A stretch of DNA of 44,077 bases from Phycisphaera sp. (GCA_028285385.1 JANQPR010000139.1:1-44077), one strand, 5' to 3'; shown: positions 8,304 to 15,981, counted from the stretch's first letter. Made by a program: numbers and translations. The notes: generated from the sequence alone by a model not told the origin.

Positions 8304-8328
8304 CACCGGCTCGCGCGACGCTCAACCC

Positions 8329-8367
8329 GGAAAAGAACAACGCGGCACGCACCGGCGCACCGCGTTG
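8329..8367 (-). terminator. Intrinsic terminator of the 113-aa gene
   Basis: CAACGCGG (8338-8345) pairs perfectly with CCGCGTTG (8360-8367). Read on the minus strand, the hairpin is followed by TTCTTTTCC. Confidence 0.65.
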
Positions 8368-8390
8368 GGTCGGTTTCCGATGGATCGTGT

Positions 8391-8732
8391 TCAGTCTTCG
8401 GCGCTGAGCTCGGTGACGGCGTCGACGTACAGTCGGCCGCCGCGATCCACGCCGCAGCGGAACACACGGGCCGGCGCATCGACCCGGTCGCCCCAGTCGT
8501 CGGCGACCAAGACCAGGTACCGCTCGTTCACGTCGAGCTCGACCACCTGCAGATCGACCACGCGGGTGTAGTTCACGCGGACGTCGAAGAACGTCTCGTC
8601 CTGCGTCTCGACCACGAGCACCTCGATGCCCGGTTCGCCGTGGGTGACGCGGAAGTCCAGGCCAATCGGCGTGACCCGCATATCGGCGCCGATGGCGTCG
8701 AAGGCGTCGCGGAGGGTGTCGGTCGTGATCAT
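8391..8732 (-). CDS. Hypothetical protein, 113 aa
   Basis: A small acidic protein with alternating beta-strand-like stretches such as IEVLVVETQDETFFDVRV and RYLVLVADDWGDRV. There are no cysteines apart from one near the C-terminus, no signal peptide and no membrane segment. I do not recognise a family. The start is ATG 8732, with AAAGGAA upstream at workable spacing. A terminator follows 24 bp after the stop, so it is probably monocistronic. Confidence 0.75.
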   Translation of the reverse strand: MITTDTLRDAFDAIGADMRVTPIGLDFRVTHGEPGIEVLVVETQDETFFDVRVNYTRVVDLQVVELDVNERYLVLVADDWGDRVDAPARVFRCGVDRGGRLYVDAVTELSAED

Positions 8733-8883
8733 GCGGCACGCTTCCTTTCACCCCACCCGTGGGGCCGGCCCGTGCAACGTCCAGTCGGGTCCGTTCTGTC
8801 GTGCGGCCTCGGGTTGCCCTTCGTTTCGTCCCGAGCCGGTGTGTTCCATCAACAATCGTGCGATACGTTGTTCAGTCGTTCCA

Positions 8884-8924
8884 ACAAAAAACCCCGTTGG
8901 CGTGGCGGCCTCCGGGGCGGGGTT
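8884..8924 (-). terminator. Intrinsic terminator after the 38-aa small ORF
   Basis: AACCCCG (8890-8896) and CGGGGTT (8918-8924) pair. Read on the minus strand the stem ends in a run of T (8886-8891). The loop of about 21 nt is long and can fold internally. The only minus-strand candidate feeding it is the small ORF at 8946-9062. Confidence 0.65.
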
Positions 8925-8945
8925 CGGGTCGGGCGGGTAGCCGAC

Positions 8946-9062
8946 TCACCGGGGCAGCGTCTGGCGATCTCGCTGAATCTCACGGGCCATGCGCGGACAC
9001 GCAACGTGCGCGAGCCGGCCTTCCGTGGTCGAGATCAGGTTGTGCGTCCATTGGGGTTTCAT
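8946..9062 (-). CDS. Candidate small protein, 38 aa
   Basis: A 38-residue frame beginning MKPQWTHNLISTTEGR and containing LAHVACPRMAREIQRD, with one Cys and two His. I do not recognise it. Supporting evidence is positional. It lies alone between two minus-strand terminators (9241-9272 upstream, belonging to thiol peroxidase, and 8884-8924 downstream). A promoter-like pair TTGATC-N16-TACGCT lies at 9127-9154. The ribosome-binding site is weak (AGAAGA, too far upstream). The alternative is that this transcript is a non-coding RNA. Confidence 0.4.
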   Translation of the reverse strand: MKPQWTHNLISTTEGRLAHVACPRMAREIQRDRQTLPR

Positions 9063-9126
9063 CGTCGCCGGCCGTGTCTTCTCGGTGAGGTTGGGAGGCG
9101 GTGGTTGCCTCGTTTTCAGTCGCGTT

Positions 9127-9154
9127 AGCGTAGGCGGCTTTTCGGTCGGATCAA
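9127..9154 (-). promoter_or_regulatory. Candidate promoter of the 38-aa ORF
   Basis: TTGATC and TACGCT separated by 16 bp on the minus strand, predicting a start near 9120 and a leader of about 58 nt. Confidence 0.35.
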
Positions 9155-9240
9155 GAGGTCGCTAAGACCAACCTTGAGGTTTCGGGGTTTATTTCTCTAC
9201 CCAAAGTACGCGGCGCGGGCGTCCCCGGTTTGCGACGATC

Positions 9241-9272
9241 GAAAAAAAACACCCAGCTTTACAGCCGGGTGT
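9241..9272 (-). terminator. Intrinsic terminator of thiol peroxidase
   Basis: On the minus strand ACACCC-G-GC pairs with GC-T-GGGTGT around the loop TGTAAA, followed by eight T (9241-9248). This is a strong, unidirectional terminator. Confidence 0.9.
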
Positions 9273-9328
9273 GGGCCGATGCGTGAAACGGTTTCTGAAA
9301 ACCAGTACGCCTTGCCATCAAGGCCGGC

Positions 9329-9844
9329 TCACTTCGCGGCTTTGGCGGCGGCAAGTGCAGCGGCGTAGTCCGGCTCTTCGGCGACTTCGTTCACCAACTG
9401 GACGTACGTGATCTTGTCGTCCTTGTCGATGACAAACACGCAGCGGGCGAGCAGGCCGACTTCCTTGATGCGGACGCCGTACGCCTTGCCGAAGTCGTGA
9501 CTGAGGTAATCGGACAGCGTGATAACGTTTTCCACGCCGGCAGCGCCACACCAACGCTTCTGTGCCATGGGCAGGTCTACGCTGGCGACGAGGACCGCGA
9601 CGTCATCGCCGAGCGCCACGGCCTCCTCGTTGAACCGGCGGGTCTCGGTGTCGCACACCGGCGTGTCCAACGACGGCACGGTGAGCAGCACCTTCACCTT
9701 GCCGGCAAAGTCGGCGAGCGTCTTGTCGGACATGTCGGCGGCCTTGAGCGAGAAGGCGGGCGCGGCGTCTCCGGGTTTGAGCTCGTCGCCGAGCAGCGTC
9801 ATCGGGTTGCCCTTGAGGGTCGTGGCGGCGGGGCGTTCGGTCAT
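9329..9844 (-). CDS. tpx: Thiol peroxidase (atypical 2-Cys peroxiredoxin)
   Basis: A 171-residue thioredoxin-fold peroxidase that reduces hydrogen and alkyl peroxides using thioredoxin. The peroxidatic cysteine is C64 in VPSLDTPVCDTETR. The resolving cysteine is C99 in KRWCGAAGVEN, with the spacing typical of Tpx. The N-terminal PMTLLGDELKPGDAAPAF and the C-terminal ITYVQLVNEVAEEPDY also match the family. The start is ATG 9844, with GGAG nine bases upstream. The frame is open a further 21 codons upstream, but that part has no ribosome-binding site. It ends before a strong terminator. Confidence 0.96.
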   Translation of the reverse strand: MTERPAATTLKGNPMTLLGDELKPGDAAPAFSLKAADMSDKTLADFAGKVKVLLTVPSLDTPVCDTETRRFNEEAVALGDDVAVLVASVDLPMAQKRWCGAAGVENVITLSDYLSHDFGKAYGVRIKEVGLLARCVFVIDKDDKITYVQLVNEVAEEPDYAAALAAAKAAK

Positions 9845-9946
9845 GAGGGGTTTCTCCGTCAGTGGTCGAGGGGCAGGGTCAGGCCGGATGATAGCCACGC
9901 GACGCAACGGGCCCGACGACGGCGCCTCAGTCCGCCGGCGGCGATG

Positions 9947-10816
9947 CTAAGACTCCGGCTCGATCAACCCGTTCTCTGCGAGGAACGCCCCGACGCGTTC
10001 GAAGAACACCGGCGGCATCGGCTCGTTGTGGGTCACATTCAGCTTGAGAAAGTCGATCGCCGGCAGGTCGGCCGGGCGGGCGGCGCGGTTCTTCTCCGAC
10101 ATGCGATACGGGACGACCTCGTCGCGGGGGCTGTGGGCCATGAACACCGGGCCGGGGAAGCTGCGCAGCGTTTCGGCGACGTCGTAGTTGTCCTTGACGA
10201 TGAACCCGGGCACGAGCAGCCGGCGGGCGTAGTCCTTGATGCTGGTGTACGTCGACTCGAGCACCAGCGCGGCGGGCGGGCGTTGCCGGGCGAGCTCGGC
10301 GACGATGCCGCCGCCCATGCTCCGGCCGTGGAAGACGATGCGATCCGGATCGACGTCGGGTTGCTCGAGCAACAGGTCGTAGAACGCGGCGTGGTCCGCC
10401 AGGATGCCCGGCTTGGTCGGCTTGCCGTCGGCGTTGCCGCAGCCGCGGTACTCGACCAGCAGCACCGACACGCCCAGGCCCTGGTACTCGGGCAGGCCGA
10501 AGACGTAGTCCTCGATCAGGTCGCCGTTGCCGTGGCTGAACATCACGACCGGCCCGGGGTTCTCGGCGTCGACACCGTCGCCGAGGTACAGGTGCGCGTG
10601 GGTCTCGCCGTCCTCGTGTTCGACGGCGAGCCGACGGGCGTGGTCCGGGAGGTCGAGCGGCGCCGGCGCCGGACGGAGCCGCGCCGGGTACAGCAGCACG
10701 CGCTCGGCACAACCCAGCAGCAACAGCCAGCCTCCGATCACCACCACCGCGAGCAGCCCGAGCCGTCTGCCTAACTGCCACCAGCCGGCTCGTCCCCGCG
10801 GGAAGGTTTTCCGCAT
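9947..10816 (-). CDS. Membrane-anchored alpha/beta hydrolase
   Basis: A 289-residue serine hydrolase of the BAAT/YqiA-like or abhydrolase-12 type. An N-terminal hydrophobic segment (GLLAVVVIGGWLLLLGCAE) ends in a Cys that could be a lipobox or simply a signal anchor, placing the enzyme at the membrane. The oxyanion/HG motif is FSHGNGD, the nucleophile elbow is GRSMGG, and the acid and His are likely in HSPRDEVVPY and LNVTHNEPMPP. The substrate is unknown. Two ATGs are adjacent; the second (10816) is chosen because TAAACT ends exactly six bases before it. Confidence 0.85.
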   Translation of the reverse strand: MRKTFPRGRAGWWQLGRRLGLLAVVVIGGWLLLLGCAERVLLYPARLRPAPAPLDLPDHARRLAVEHEDGETHAHLYLGDGVDAENPGPVVMFSHGNGDLIEDYVFGLPEYQGLGVSVLLVEYRGCGNADGKPTKPGILADHAAFYDLLLEQPDVDPDRIVFHGRSMGGGIVAELARQRPPAALVLESTYTSIKDYARRLLVPGFIVKDNYDVAETLRSFPGPVFMAHSPRDEVVPYRMSEKNRAARPADLPAIDFLKLNVTHNEPMPPVFFERVGAFLAENGLIEPES

Positions 10817-10822
10817 CATCGC

Positions 10823-10828
10823 AGTTTA
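10823..10828 (-). promoter_or_regulatory. -10 element TAAACT, leaderless start of the alpha/beta hydrolase
   Basis: TAAACT on the minus strand, six bases before the second of two tandem ATGs (10816). Confidence 0.5.
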
Positions 10829-10877
10829 CCCCGGGATAAACCCCAACCACGCGCCCCGCGCGGCGGCGCTCGAACGT

Positions 10878-10906
10878 TTGGCGCTGCCCACCGCCGGGTC
10901 TACGAT
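10878..10906 (+). promoter_or_regulatory. Promoter of cysK
   Basis: TTGGCG and TACGAT separated by 17 bp, predicting a start near 10913 and a leader of about 40 nt that contains GGAG. Confidence 0.6.
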
Positions 10907-10953
10907 TGCCCCGTCGGAAACGTCTCGCTTCCGTCTCGCTCCGGAGTCTGCCC

Positions 10954-11919
<966 letters not shown>

Positions 11920-11948
11920 CTGCTTCGTCTCAGTCGCATGCTTTGCCG

Positions 11949-11967
11949 CGCGTTGCCCCGCAACGCG
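11949..11967. repeat. Perfect hairpin after cysK
   Basis: CGCGTTGC-CCC-GCAACGCG is an 8-bp perfect inverted repeat 30 bp after the cysK stop. It lacks a T-run on either side, so it may stabilise the 3' end rather than terminate. Confidence 0.45.
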
Positions 11968-12015
11968 GAACGAACTCCACGAATCGGTCGGAACGCCACG
12001 GCCGTCTTGTCCGTG

Positions 12016-12357
12016 ATGTTCGACGATGTCCCGCGCGAGTTCGTCCCGGCGCTGCGATACGTGCTGTGGGCCTACGACGCCGACGACTGGCTCGCGGTCG
12101 GGTACAGCGCGCTGAATGTCGCCGAGGCGATCGCGTGGTTCGTGATCGCGGCGTGGGTCGCGCGGCGGGCATGGCGGGACCCGAAGACGCCGTGGGAGTG
12201 GGCGTACGCGTTGGCTTTCGTGGCGTTCGGTGTGTCGGACGTGTGGGAGTCCTACCGGGTGCCGATCTGGTTGATCGCGGCAAAAGGCGTGATCCTCGCG
12301 GCAATCCTGCTGTTGCGGTTGCGGGTCAAACGAGCGAGACCCGGGCTTAAGCTGTGA
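12016..12357 (+). CDS. Small membrane protein, 113 aa
   Basis: I do not recognise a family. Hydrophobic stretches suggest three membrane segments: around ALNVAEAIAWFVIAAWVA, WAYALAFVAFGVSDVW and VPIWLIAAKGVILAAILLLR. It has a basic C-terminal tail. The stop is four bases before the start of the next gene, so the two are co-transcribed and may act together. ATG 12016 was chosen; an earlier ATG at 11938 would add 26 residues that include the cysK hairpin. Confidence 0.65.
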   Translation: MFDDVPREFVPALRYVLWAYDADDWLAVGYSALNVAEAIAWFVIAAWVARRAWRDPKTPWEWAYALAFVAFGVSDVWESYRVPIWLIAAKGVILAAILLLRLRVKRARPGLKL

Positions 12358-12360
12358 CGC

Positions 12361-12753
12361 GTGCCGCGTGTGCTCGTTTACCTCTGGGCGTCGCCGAACA
12401 CAGTGATCGGTCTGATGTTCGCGCTACTGGCGGTGTGCACCGGCGGACGAATGAAGCGATACCGCGGCGTGGTCGAGACGCACGGCGGGTTTGTGACGTG
12501 GTGGCTGACGACGGCCGTGCCGTTGCGTGGCGGCGCGCTCGCACTGACGATGGGGCACGTCGTGCTCGGGCAAAGCGCCGAGGCGTTGCGTGTCAGCCGA
12601 GCCCACGAACGCGTTCATGTCCGGCAGTACGAACGCTGGGGCCCGTTGTTCCTCCCGGCCTACGGCGTGGCGACATTGCTCGCCTGGCGGCGCGGGCAAC
12701 GCCCCTACCGGGACAACCGCTTCGAGCGCGAGGCGTATGCTATTGCCGATTAA
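12361..12753 (+). CDS. Small membrane protein with an HExxH motif
   Basis: A 130-residue protein starting at GTG 12361. Two hydrophobic segments lie near residues 5-25 and 45-65. A loop carries RAHERVHVRQYERWGP, in which H-E-R-V-H fits the zinc-protease motif HExxH. A conserved-looking tail YRDNRFEREAY offers an acidic third ligand. Similar short proteins with HExxHxxQ-like stretches exist as uncharacterised families; peptidase activity is inference only. It is coupled to the preceding membrane gene. The gene ends in a convergent space with the TPR gene. Confidence 0.75.
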   Translation: MPRVLVYLWASPNTVIGLMFALLAVCTGGRMKRYRGVVETHGGFVTWWLTTAVPLRGGALALTMGHVVLGQSAEALRVSRAHERVHVRQYERWGPLFLPAYGVATLLAWRRGQRPYRDNRFEREAYAIAD

Positions 12754-12844
12754 GAACTGCCGATTGCCGGATGAAGACACCCGATCGCGTCAGACAAAGC
12801 TGTCTCACGATTCATGCCGTAAATCGGCACTTGGCAATCCGTGA

Positions 12845-13360
12845 TCACGCCGCGTCAACGCCCGCTTCGAGCAAGTGTTCCAGCAGCGCCCGTGCCTCGG
12901 TGTTGTCCGGTTCGATCTGCAACGCCCGCGCGGCCCAGTACTCGGCGTCGTCCCGGCCGCCCATCGCGACCAGCGCCATGCCGAGCTCGACCATCGACGC
13001 CGCGCGGTACGGCCGCAGCCGGATCGCCGTGCGCATCGCCGCGGCACAATCGGCGTACCGCCCGACCTGCCGGCAGATGACGCCGTACTCGTGCTGCCAC
13101 GCCGCGTGATCCGGCTCCAACTCCAGCGCTCGGGTCAAGGCCCCGAGCGCATCGAACGGCTTACCCATCGCCGCCGCGACTTGGCCGAGCAGCCGCCACG
13201 CCGCGGCGTGCCCCGGCTCGAGCGCGAGCACCTGACGGGTCAGTCGTTCGGCGGAGCGTTCGTGCCCGCGGCGCAACGCCCGCCGGGCCGTGTCGAGCAC
13301 GGCGTCCATGCCCACCTCCAGGGCGCGGCGGCGGCGGAAACTCGGGGCGTTGTCGTTCAT
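12845..13360 (-). CDS. Tetratricopeptide-repeat protein, last gene of the flagellar run
   Basis: A 171-residue helical protein with about three and a half TPR units, for example ERLTRQVLALEPGHAAAWRL, ALGALTRALELEPDHAAW and EYWAARALQIEPDNTEARAL. TPR proteins are scaffolds and chaperones. It starts 22 bp after the flagellin stop on the same strand with no terminator between, so it is probably co-transcribed with flagellin. A role in flagellin export, assembly or regulation is an inference from position. Confidence 0.8.
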   Translation of the reverse strand: MNDNAPSFRRRRALEVGMDAVLDTARRALRRGHERSAERLTRQVLALEPGHAAAWRLLGQVAAAMGKPFDALGALTRALELEPDHAAWQHEYGVICRQVGRYADCAAAMRTAIRLRPYRAASMVELGMALVAMGGRDDAEYWAARALQIEPDNTEARALLEHLLEAGVDAA

Positions 13361-13382
13361 GAGTTACGGCGAAGCGGCGGCG

Positions 13383-14846
13383 TCAGCCGAGCAGCGACAG
13401 CACGCTCTGGGCCTGAGAGTTCGCCAGCGCCAGCGTCGACGTGCCCGCCTGCTGCAGGATCTGCGCCCGGGTCAGCGCCGCGGTTTCCTCGGCGAAGTCG
13501 GCGTCACGGATCGCGCTCTCGGACGCGGTCAGGTTCTCCAGCGCGATCTGCTGCGAACGCACGGTGGTCTGCAGCGTGTTCCGCTCGAACGCACCGAGCC
13601 GGCCGCGGACCTTGCTGATCTGGTCGACCGCGGCGTCGATGATGTCGGAGGCCTGGCGGGCCTTACCGTTGATGAGCGAGTTGTCGCCGCCGGTGCGGAT
13701 CGACGTGAGGAAGCCGTAGCGCTGGTTGCCCAGGCGCGACGCGGCGACGGAGTCGATGCCGAAGCCGACCTGCTGCAACGAGTTGACCGACGGCCCGATC
13801 TGGAACATCGCGCCGCCGCCGGTGACGGTGAAGTCGTAGGCCGTGTTCGTGACCTGCGCCGCTCCCGAGGCGAGCGAGAGCTCGACGTTGAGCGTCGGGG
13901 TGTTGAGCGTGACGTCGAGGCCTTGGCCGACCGCGAGGTTGCCGTTCACGATGGCGAGCACGTCTTCGCCCTCGTCACGGAGCACGGCGCTGCCGGCCTG
14001 GGCGTCAAAGGTCTGGAAGTTCTGCCCGTCCTCGATGGTACGGACGGAGACGAACGCGTCGGTGCCAAACTCGGCGGACTGGAAGGTCAGGCCCGAGGAC
14101 GGGTCGGTCGCGGAGACGAGCGACGCCGTCACGCCGGTCGCGTCGCGGACCTGGTTGACCGCCGCGGCGACGGCGGAGAGCGCCGTGCCCGAGACGAAGC
14201 TGAAGACCTGCACGCCGACGTTGCCCTGCACCTCGAACGTGACGGACGACTGCAGCGCGCCGACCGAGCCGGTCGTGTTGCCCGAGAGGAACAGCGACGC
14301 GCGTTCGGCGGAGTTGAGCACCTCGACGGCGACGGGGATGTTCGCGTCCAGGCCGAAGTTCGCGCCCTGGATGTTGATGTCGGTGATCTGGCTGGTCACG
14401 GCGCCGGACTGCAGGAACTCCAGCGAGCCGTTGAGCAGCTTGAGCCCCGCGAAGCTCGCGGTGTTGCTGATGCGGGTGATGCTCTCGACGGCCGAGTCGA
14501 TCTCGAGCTGGTTGGCGCGGATCTCGTCGGGGCTGAAGGCGCCGGTGTTGGCGGCCTCGATCGTCAGCGCCTTGATCGACACGAGCAGCTGGTTGATCTC
14601 GTCCAGCGACGCCTCGGTCGTGGCGATGACGTTGCTCGCCCGCTCGGCGTTGTCGACGGCCTGGCCGACGGCCTGGATCTCCGAACGCAGCCGCTCGGAG
14701 ACGATCAACCCGGCCGGGTCGTCGGCGCCGCGGTTGATCTTCAACCCGGTCGACAGGCGTTGCAGCCGGGTCGACAGGTCGGCGTTCGTGGTGGCCAGGC
14801 GGTTCTGGGCGATCAGGGACGAGACGTTGGTGTTGATCCGAGACAT
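13383..14846 (-). CDS. fliC: Flagellin
   Basis: The filament subunit, 487 residues, exported by the flagellar type III system. The N-terminal D0/D1 domain starts MSRINTNVSSLIAQNRL and contains LQRLSTGLKINRGADDPAGL. The C-terminal D1/D0 ends with ESAIRDADFAEETAALTRAQ followed by QAGTSTLALANSQAQSVLSLLG. The middle holds a variable region with a Flagellin-IN-like repeat (around SVTFEVQGNVGVQVFSF). No signal peptide, as expected. ATG 14846 has AGGAGG seven bases upstream; a TTG two codons earlier is not needed. The ribosome-binding site lies in the loop of a perfect hairpin (14848-14867), so translation is probably controlled by CsrA, whose gene is immediately upstream. Confidence 0.96.
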   Translation of the reverse strand: MSRINTNVSSLIAQNRLATTNADLSTRLQRLSTGLKINRGADDPAGLIVSERLRSEIQAVGQAVDNAERASNVIATTEASLDEINQLLVSIKALTIEAANTGAFSPDEIRANQLEIDSAVESITRISNTASFAGLKLLNGSLEFLQSGAVTSQITDINIQGANFGLDANIPVAVEVLNSAERASLFLSGNTTGSVGALQSSVTFEVQGNVGVQVFSFVSGTALSAVAAAVNQVRDATGVTASLVSATDPSSGLTFQSAEFGTDAFVSVRTIEDGQNFQTFDAQAGSAVLRDEGEDVLAIVNGNLAVGQGLDVTLNTPTLNVELSLASGAAQVTNTAYDFTVTGGGAMFQIGPSVNSLQQVGFGIDSVAASRLGNQRYGFLTSIRTGGDNSLINGKARQASDIIDAAVDQISKVRGRLGAFERNTLQTTVRSQQIALENLTASESAIRDADFAEETAALTRAQILQQAGTSTLALANSQAQSVLSLLG

Positions 14847-14847
14847 T

Positions 14848-14867
14848 GACAATCCTCCTTGATTGTC
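14848..14867 (-). promoter_or_regulatory. CsrA-type hairpin over the flagellin ribosome-binding site
   Basis: GACAATC-AAGGAG-GATTGTC on the minus strand: a perfect 7-bp stem with a hexaloop AAGGAG that is also the Shine-Dalgarno sequence, one base before ATG. It has the loop-presented A-N-GGA form that CsrA/RsmE recognises. Confidence 0.8.
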
Positions 14868-14949
14868 GATTGAGGGATCGGCGGGGAACTGCTTCGGGTC
14901 GCCGGCGTTTCGAGACGCGGGGAACGGGCGGGGTCAGGAACGGTTCAGC

Positions 14950-15198
14950 TCAAGCCGACTTCGACTTAGGCTTGGGGACGATCGAGCGGTTGATCGGGGG
15001 CAGGTCTTCGATGCAGACGTTGGCGGAGGCGGCGTTCTCGCGCTGGATCGCGCGGTAGACCTCCTTGCGGTGGACCTGCACGGTGCGCGGGGCGTTGATG
15101 CCGAGGCGCACCTTGTCTCCGCGGACGTCGACGACGGTGATCTCGATGTCGTCGCCGATCATGATGGTTTCGTCGCGTTGCCGGGATAGCACCAGCAT
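14950..15198 (-). CDS. csrA: Carbon storage regulator, translational repressor CsrA
   Basis: An 82-residue homodimeric RNA-binding protein that blocks translation by covering GGA-containing ribosome-binding sites. The core is [20 protein letters not shown] with the RNA-binding [17 protein letters not shown]. It is longer than the 61-residue E. coli protein, ending in a basic tail ([11 protein letters not shown]). C-terminal extension is usual for CsrA proteins that bind FliW. ATG 15198 has AAGGAG ten bases upstream. It sits between fliW and flagellin. Its own leader contains a GGA-loop hairpin and several other GGA motifs, suggesting autoregulation. Confidence 0.96.
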   Translation of the reverse strand: MLVLSRQRDETIMIGDDIEITVVDVRGDKVRLGINAPRTVQVHRKEVYRAIQRENAASANVCIEDLPPINRSIVPKPKSKSA

Positions 15199-15226
15199 GG
15201 GCGGTTGGCTCCTTCCGTGGGCCGGG

Positions 15227-15243
15227 CGCGGCGTCCTGCCGCG
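15227..15243 (-). promoter_or_regulatory. GGA-loop hairpin in the csrA leader
   Basis: CGCGGC-AGGAC-GCCGCG on the minus strand: a perfect 6-bp stem with GGA in the pentaloop, ending 28 nt before the csrA ATG. A further GGAAGGAG (the ribosome-binding site) lies downstream. Confidence 0.6.
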
Positions 15244-15245
15244 GT

Positions 15246-15311
15246 TCAATCAAATCCAAACTGCTGAGCCGATGCGACGGGCGGGGCGCCCGGATCGGCC
15301 TCGTGTTTCAT
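15246..15311 (-). CDS. Possible 21-residue leader peptide between fliW and csrA
   Basis: ATG 15311 to TGA 15246 encodes [20 protein letters not shown] plus a final D. GGAG lies eight bases before the ATG inside the 3' arm of a perfect hairpin (CCGACTC-ATG-GAGTCGG on the minus strand, 15316-15332). The stop lies two bases before the csrA GGA-loop hairpin. The size is too small to judge by composition; it could be chance. Confidence 0.22.
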   Translation of the reverse strand: MKHEADPGAPPVASAQQFGFD

Positions 15312-15315
15312 CCTT

Positions 15316-15332
15316 CCGACTCCATGAGTCGG
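15316..15332 (-). repeat. Perfect hairpin directly after fliW
   Basis: A 7-bp perfect stem with a 3-nt loop, one base downstream of the fliW stop on the minus strand and followed by GGAAGGATG. There is no T-run, so it is not a standard terminator. It may be part of the csrA leader. Confidence 0.5.
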
Positions 15333-15333
15333 C

Positions 15334-15792
15334 TCATCCGGCCATGGCCGCGGGTTGCTCGGCGGAGATCTCGACCAGCGGGACGCGGGTCGTGAACCGG
15401 CGGTCCGAGAGCACGAGCTGCTGGCCCTCCCGGCTGTGCAGGTTGACCACCAACGGGCCCTGCAGGTTGCCGGTCAGCGTGTGCCCGTGCTTGTTGACGA
15501 TCACCAGCACCTGCGCGTCTTCGACCCGGCTCAGCCCGAGCTCGGTCATCTGCTGCAGGTGAAGCGGCACCCGGTACGTCGAGACGAACAGCGACGGGTC
15601 GGTCACCACGAACGCGAGCCCGGCGTCGTCCAGCGACTGCAGCCACCAGAACGTCGGCGTCGCGCCGTCGTCGCCCGTCTCGAGCAGCACGAAGTCGCGG
15701 TAGTCCTCGAACCCCAGCAGGCCCTTGGGGAAGCGCAGCGTCCGCGCGGGGTCGATGTCCAACGGTCCGAAGCGGGTGGTCTCGATCTGCAT
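15334..15792 (-). CDS. fliW: Flagellar assembly factor FliW, CsrA antagonist
   Basis: A 152-residue protein that binds CsrA and, in other bacteria, flagellin, so that free flagellin releases FliW to inhibit CsrA. Recognised by the N-terminal IDPARTLRFPKGLLGFEDYR, the central FVVTDPSLFVSTYRVPL and the NKHGHTLTGNLQGPLVVN block. Gene order fliW-csrA-flagellin is the arrangement known for this partner switch. ATG 15792 was chosen because the family begins there and AAGGA lies nine bases upstream. That AGGA is in the loop of a short hairpin (15797-15809). Confidence 0.95.
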   Translation of the reverse strand: MQIETTRFGPLDIDPARTLRFPKGLLGFEDYRDFVLLETGDDGATPTFWWLQSLDDAGLAFVVTDPSLFVSTYRVPLHLQQMTELGLSRVEDAQVLVIVNKHGHTLTGNLQGPLVVNLHSREGQQLVLSDRRFTTRVPLVEISAEQPAAMAG

Positions 15793-15796
15793 GTCC

Positions 15797-15809
15797 GTCA
15801 ATCCTTGAC
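15797..15809 (-). promoter_or_regulatory. GGA-loop hairpin over the fliW ribosome-binding site
   Basis: GTCAA-GGA-TTGAC on the minus strand (or a 4-bp stem with loop AGGAT), four bases before the fliW ATG. The stem is short but perfect, and it displays the ribosome-binding GGA. Confidence 0.5.
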
Positions 15810-15981
15810 TCGGCCGACCGTCCTGGTGGAGCCCCGCGTCCTCCAAGGTGAGCGGGGTGGCGACGCGTGTCGCCGGTGTCTGCGGGTGGGGCTGGCCGTG
15901 GTGCCCCGGGGCCGCGCAGTTGTTGCGCCGTTCAGGCGCGGTTCTGTCCGAAAGGCTCCAAAACAAGGGGAAAACAAGCGT

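Noticed and set aside
7527..8306. Minus-strand frame of 259 codons opposite the 185-aa gene
   Set aside because: The plus-strand frame has better-balanced composition and G/C-rich third codon positions; the minus frame is Arg/Val/Pro-rich.
12754..12844. Repeated GCCGATT/AATCGGC motifs between convergent genes as a tRNA or mobile-element remnant
   Set aside because: No cloverleaf or T-loop sequence and no terminal repeats; only short imperfect inverted repeats, including a 5-bp hairpin TGCCG-TAAAT-CGGCA.
13290..14849. Plus-strand frame of about 519 codons opposite flagellin
   Set aside because: It mirrors the flagellin gene; the translation is Arg/Val/Gly-rich without any family feature.
14875..14882. 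GCCGATCC upstream of flagellin as a sigma-28 -10 element
   Set aside because: The matching TAAA -35 is not found at 15-16 bp spacing, so it is only half a motif.
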